Source: Lachnospiraceae bacterium UBA1066 (GTDB lineage Bacteria; Bacillota; Clostridia; Lachnospirales; Lachnospiraceae). Taken from it: a DNA stretch of 7,298 bases. Numbering within the stretch: position 1 is the first letter of the stretch; each line of letters opens with the position of its first letter. The position numbers and the translations under genes were made by a program. The notes beneath the pieces were generated by a model. That model was given only the letters and a program-made list of their open reading frames with translations, was not told the DNA's origin and searched no databases. Below are positions 5,271 to 7,298 of the stretch, piece after piece. The stretch covers positions 1-7,298 of the forward strand of contig DCDB01000166.1 of NCBI GenBank assembly GCA_002316215.1, read 5' to 3'.

Positions 5271-7298
5271 TCTCTGGGCACCTCTACCATTGTATAGGCT
5301 TCTACTGTATCTTCAACGGCAAAATCACCCCAGTCATTAAAGACAAAACCGCATTCAAAGCCTTCCTTGACTTCCTTTACGTCATCCTTAAATCTCTTAA
5401 GGGAAGCAAGCGTACCTTCGTAGATCTTTTCTTCTCCCCGGAAGACACGGACCTTGGAAGACCTCTGGAAAATGCCGTCTTTGACATAAGCGCCGGCAAT
5501 ATTTCCGACACCGGAAGCTTTAAACATCTGACGTATTTCCGCATGACCCTGTACTTTCTCTTCATAAACTGCCGCACGCATGCCCTTAAGTGCTTTCTCG
5601 ACATCCCCAATGGCCTCGTAAATGACATTATACAGGTGAATATCTACCTTCTGCGTATCCGCCATCGCCTTGGCTGTAGCATCCGGGCGGACATTAAAGC
5701 CGATGATGATAGCATTGGATGCCGCCGCAAGGGAAACATCTGACTCATTAATAGCGCCGACGCCGCCGTGGATAACCTTAACGACGACTTCTTCATTTGA
5801 AAGCTTGAGAAGGCTCTGCGTCACAGCCTCAACCGAACCCTGAACATCCGCCTTAACAACAATCGGCAGTTCTTTAAGAGTTCCTTCCTTAATTTGTTCA
5901 AACAGATCGTCCAGAGACATCTGGGTCTTCGTTTCTTCAATAAGGTTCTTCTTGCCTTCCGAAACAAAGGTCGCGGCAAAGTCTTTTGCCTCTTTATCGC
6001 TGTCAAGAGCAACAAGCACCTCACCGGCATCCGGTACCGCATTCAGTCCGATGATTTCCACCGGCATAGAAGGAGTGGCCTTATGCAGACGCTTTCCTTT
6101 TTCATCCGTCATGGCGCGCACTTTTCCGTTAGCTGCGCCGCAGGCGATAAAGTCGCCCTGATGAAGGGTACCCTTCTGGATCAGGATGGTAGCAACAGGC
6201 CCCTTGCCTCTGTCAAGCTTCGCCTCCAGCACGAGTCCTCTGGCCTTTCTGTTCGGATTGGCCTTAAGCTCATCCACTTCAGAGGTCAGAAGGATCATTT
6301 CCAGAAGGTTGTCGAGGCCTTCATGCGTCCTTGCCGAAACCGGACAGAAAATAGTCTGTCCGCCCCAGTCCTCGGGAACAAGTCCGTACTCTGAAAGCTC
6401 CTGCTTGACTCTTTCGATATTGGCGTTCGGTTTATCAATCTTGTTAACAGCAACAATGATATCTACCTTAGCCGCCTTCGCATGGTTAATAGCCTCTACT
6501 GTCTGAGGCATGACGCCGTCATCCGCCGCTACAACAAGAACGGCGATATCCGTTGAGTTTGCGCCTCGCATACGCATTGCCGTAAATGCTTCATGTCCGG
6601 GTGTATCGAGGAAGGTAATCTTCTGGCCTTTGATCGAAACCATATAGGCTCCGATATGCTGAGTAATGCCTCCTGCTTCACGGTCTGTAACATGTGTATT
6701 CCTTATAGCATCCAGAAGTGAGGTCTTGCCGTGATCAACATGGCCCATAACGCATACAACCGGCGGGCGCTGGACAAGATCTTTTTCATCCTCTTTATCT
6801 TCGGCTAAAAGCTCGCCGATAACATCTTCTTTTTCTTCCTGCTCCGCGATAATGTCATAATCCATTGCAATTTCCTGCGCTTTGTCAAATGTCACTTCGT
6901 GGTTCACCGTCACCATCTCTCCTTTAAGGAAAAGATTTTTCACGACGGCCGACGGCTGGATCTTCATTTTTTCGGCAAGTTCACGGATTGTCATTCTTTC
7001 CGGAATCTTTATCTCTGTAACGACTTCTTTTTTAACCGCAGGTTCATTCTTCGGCTGGCTGTTCTGCAGTGCCTTCGGAATACGGCTGAACTGTTTCTGC
7101 GACTGGTTCGGACGGTTGCCAAACTGGCTGTGGCGCCCGAGTTCACGTCTTTCCTCACGTGTCTTCTCGTATTCTTTACCTTCTTTACGGAAATCACGTG
7201 TTGTCTTATGTGCAAGTGCGCCATCGGTCTCCTGAGGTCTTGCAGCTCCCTGAGGTCTTCCTCCCTGACCATAAGGCGGACGGCTCTGACCCTGACCG
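5267..7298 (-). CDS. infB: Translation initiation factor IF-2, N-terminus cut by window
   Basis: IF-2 is the GTPase that places formyl-methionyl initiator tRNA on the 30S subunit and promotes subunit joining. The frame is open from the window edge and 676 residues are visible; the start lies outside. The first part is low-complexity and linker-like: a Gly/Gln/Pro/Arg-rich piece (visible residues 1-22) followed by a charged segment. An IF2_N domain runs from about visible residue 92 to 151. The G domain has GHVDHGKT (G1, 185-192), GGITQHIGAY (G2, 209-218), DTPGHE (G3, 231-236), NKID (G4, 285-288) and SAR (G5, 321-323). Domains II, III and IV follow, the last with KASGVGNIAGAYVKDG and a typical C-terminal end. 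All GTPase motifs are intact. The stop codon overlaps the rbfA start. An internal ATG at 6994 lies within the IF2_N domain and is not taken as the start. Confidence 0.98.
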   Translation of the reverse strand, partial: GQGQSRPPYGQGGRPQGAARPQETDGALAHKTTRDFRKEGKEYEKTREERRELGRHSQFGNRPNQSQKQFSRIPKALQNSQPKNEPAVKKEVVTEIKIPERMTIRELAEKMKIQPSAVVKNLFLKGEMVTVNHEVTFDKAQEIAMDYDIIAEQEEKEDVIGELLAEDKEDEKDLVQRPPVVCVMGHVDHGKTSLLDAIRNTHVTDREAGGITQHIGAYMVSIKGQKITFLDTPGHEAFTAMRMRGANSTDIAVLVVAADDGVMPQTVEAINHAKAAKVDIIVAVNKIDKPNANIERVKQELSEYGLVPEDWGGQTIFCPVSARTHEGLDNLLEMILLTSEVDELKANPNRKARGLVLEAKLDRGKGPVATILIQKGTLHQGDFIACGAANGKVRAMTDEKGKRLHKATPSMPVEIIGLNAVPDAGEVLVALDSDKEAKDFAATFVSEGKKNLIEETKTQMSLDDLFEQIKEGTLKELPIVVKADVQGSVEAVTQSLLKLSNEEVVVKVIHGGVGAINESDVSLAAASNAIIIGFNVRPDATAKAMADTQKVDIHLYNVIYEAIGDVEKALKGMRAAVYEEKVQGHAEIRQMFKASGVGNIAGAYVKDGIFQRSSKVRVFRGEEKIYEGTLASLKRFKDDVKEVKEGFECGFVFNDWGDFAVEDTVEAYTMVEVPRE

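Noticed and set aside
5267..6994. infB starting at the internal ATG at 6994
   Set aside because: This would cut the IF2_N domain in two. The frame stays open upstream and encodes the expected linker and domain start, so the gene continues past the window edge.
1..7298. Mobile element, CRISPR array, tRNA/rRNA gene or novel defence or metabolic system
   Set aside because: No repeats with spacers, transposase or integrase motifs, or structural RNA signatures were seen. Almost all of the window is explained by seven core genes in their standard order.

Overview
The window is one stretch of a bacterial chromosome, with every recognisable gene on the minus strand. Read in the direction of transcription (high to low coordinates), the order is infB (5' end outside the window), rbfA, nrnA, truB, ribF, rpsO and pnp (3' end outside the window). 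This is the translation and RNA-metabolism cluster known from Bacillota (Firmicutes), where it normally continues the nusA-infB operon. The gene order, an NrnA-type DHH phosphoesterase between rbfA and truB, strong purine-rich ribosome binding sites and roughly half GC content all point to Bacillota. The protein sequences look to me like the Negativicutes (Veillonella/Dialister/Megasphaera kind), but that is an impression and was not tested.

Layout. 7298-5267: translation initiation factor IF-2, missing its N-terminus. 5270-4899: ribosome-binding factor A. 4918-3950: bifunctional oligoribonuclease/pAp phosphatase. 3957-3031: tRNA pseudouridine-55 synthase. The first four genes overlap by 4, 20 (or 17) and 8 bases, which suggests one mRNA and coupled translation. 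A 44-base gap with an 8-bp inverted repeat precedes ribF (2986-2066). A 146-base gap then holds a strong sigma-A-type promoter and a structured leader for rpsO (1919-1653). A 157-base gap holds an intrinsic terminator, a second hairpin, an AT-rich dyad and a weak candidate promoter before pnp (1495 to the window edge).

How the genes work together. IF-2 loads initiator tRNA. RbfA matures the 30S subunit. TruB modifies the tRNA T-loop. S15 nucleates assembly of the 30S platform. NrnA and PNPase handle RNA turnover, with NrnA degrading the short oligonucleotides that exonucleases leave behind. RibF makes FMN and FAD and is the metabolic member of the cluster. Regulation appears to change at rpsO: it has its own promoter and leader, and its transcript has a terminator before pnp.

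I found no mobile element, CRISPR array, tRNA or rRNA gene, and no sign of a new biological system. The protein-coding content is ordinary core genome. The points worth a second look are the untranslated regions around rpsO and pnp and in front of ribF. No stretch longer than 300 bases lacks a gene.
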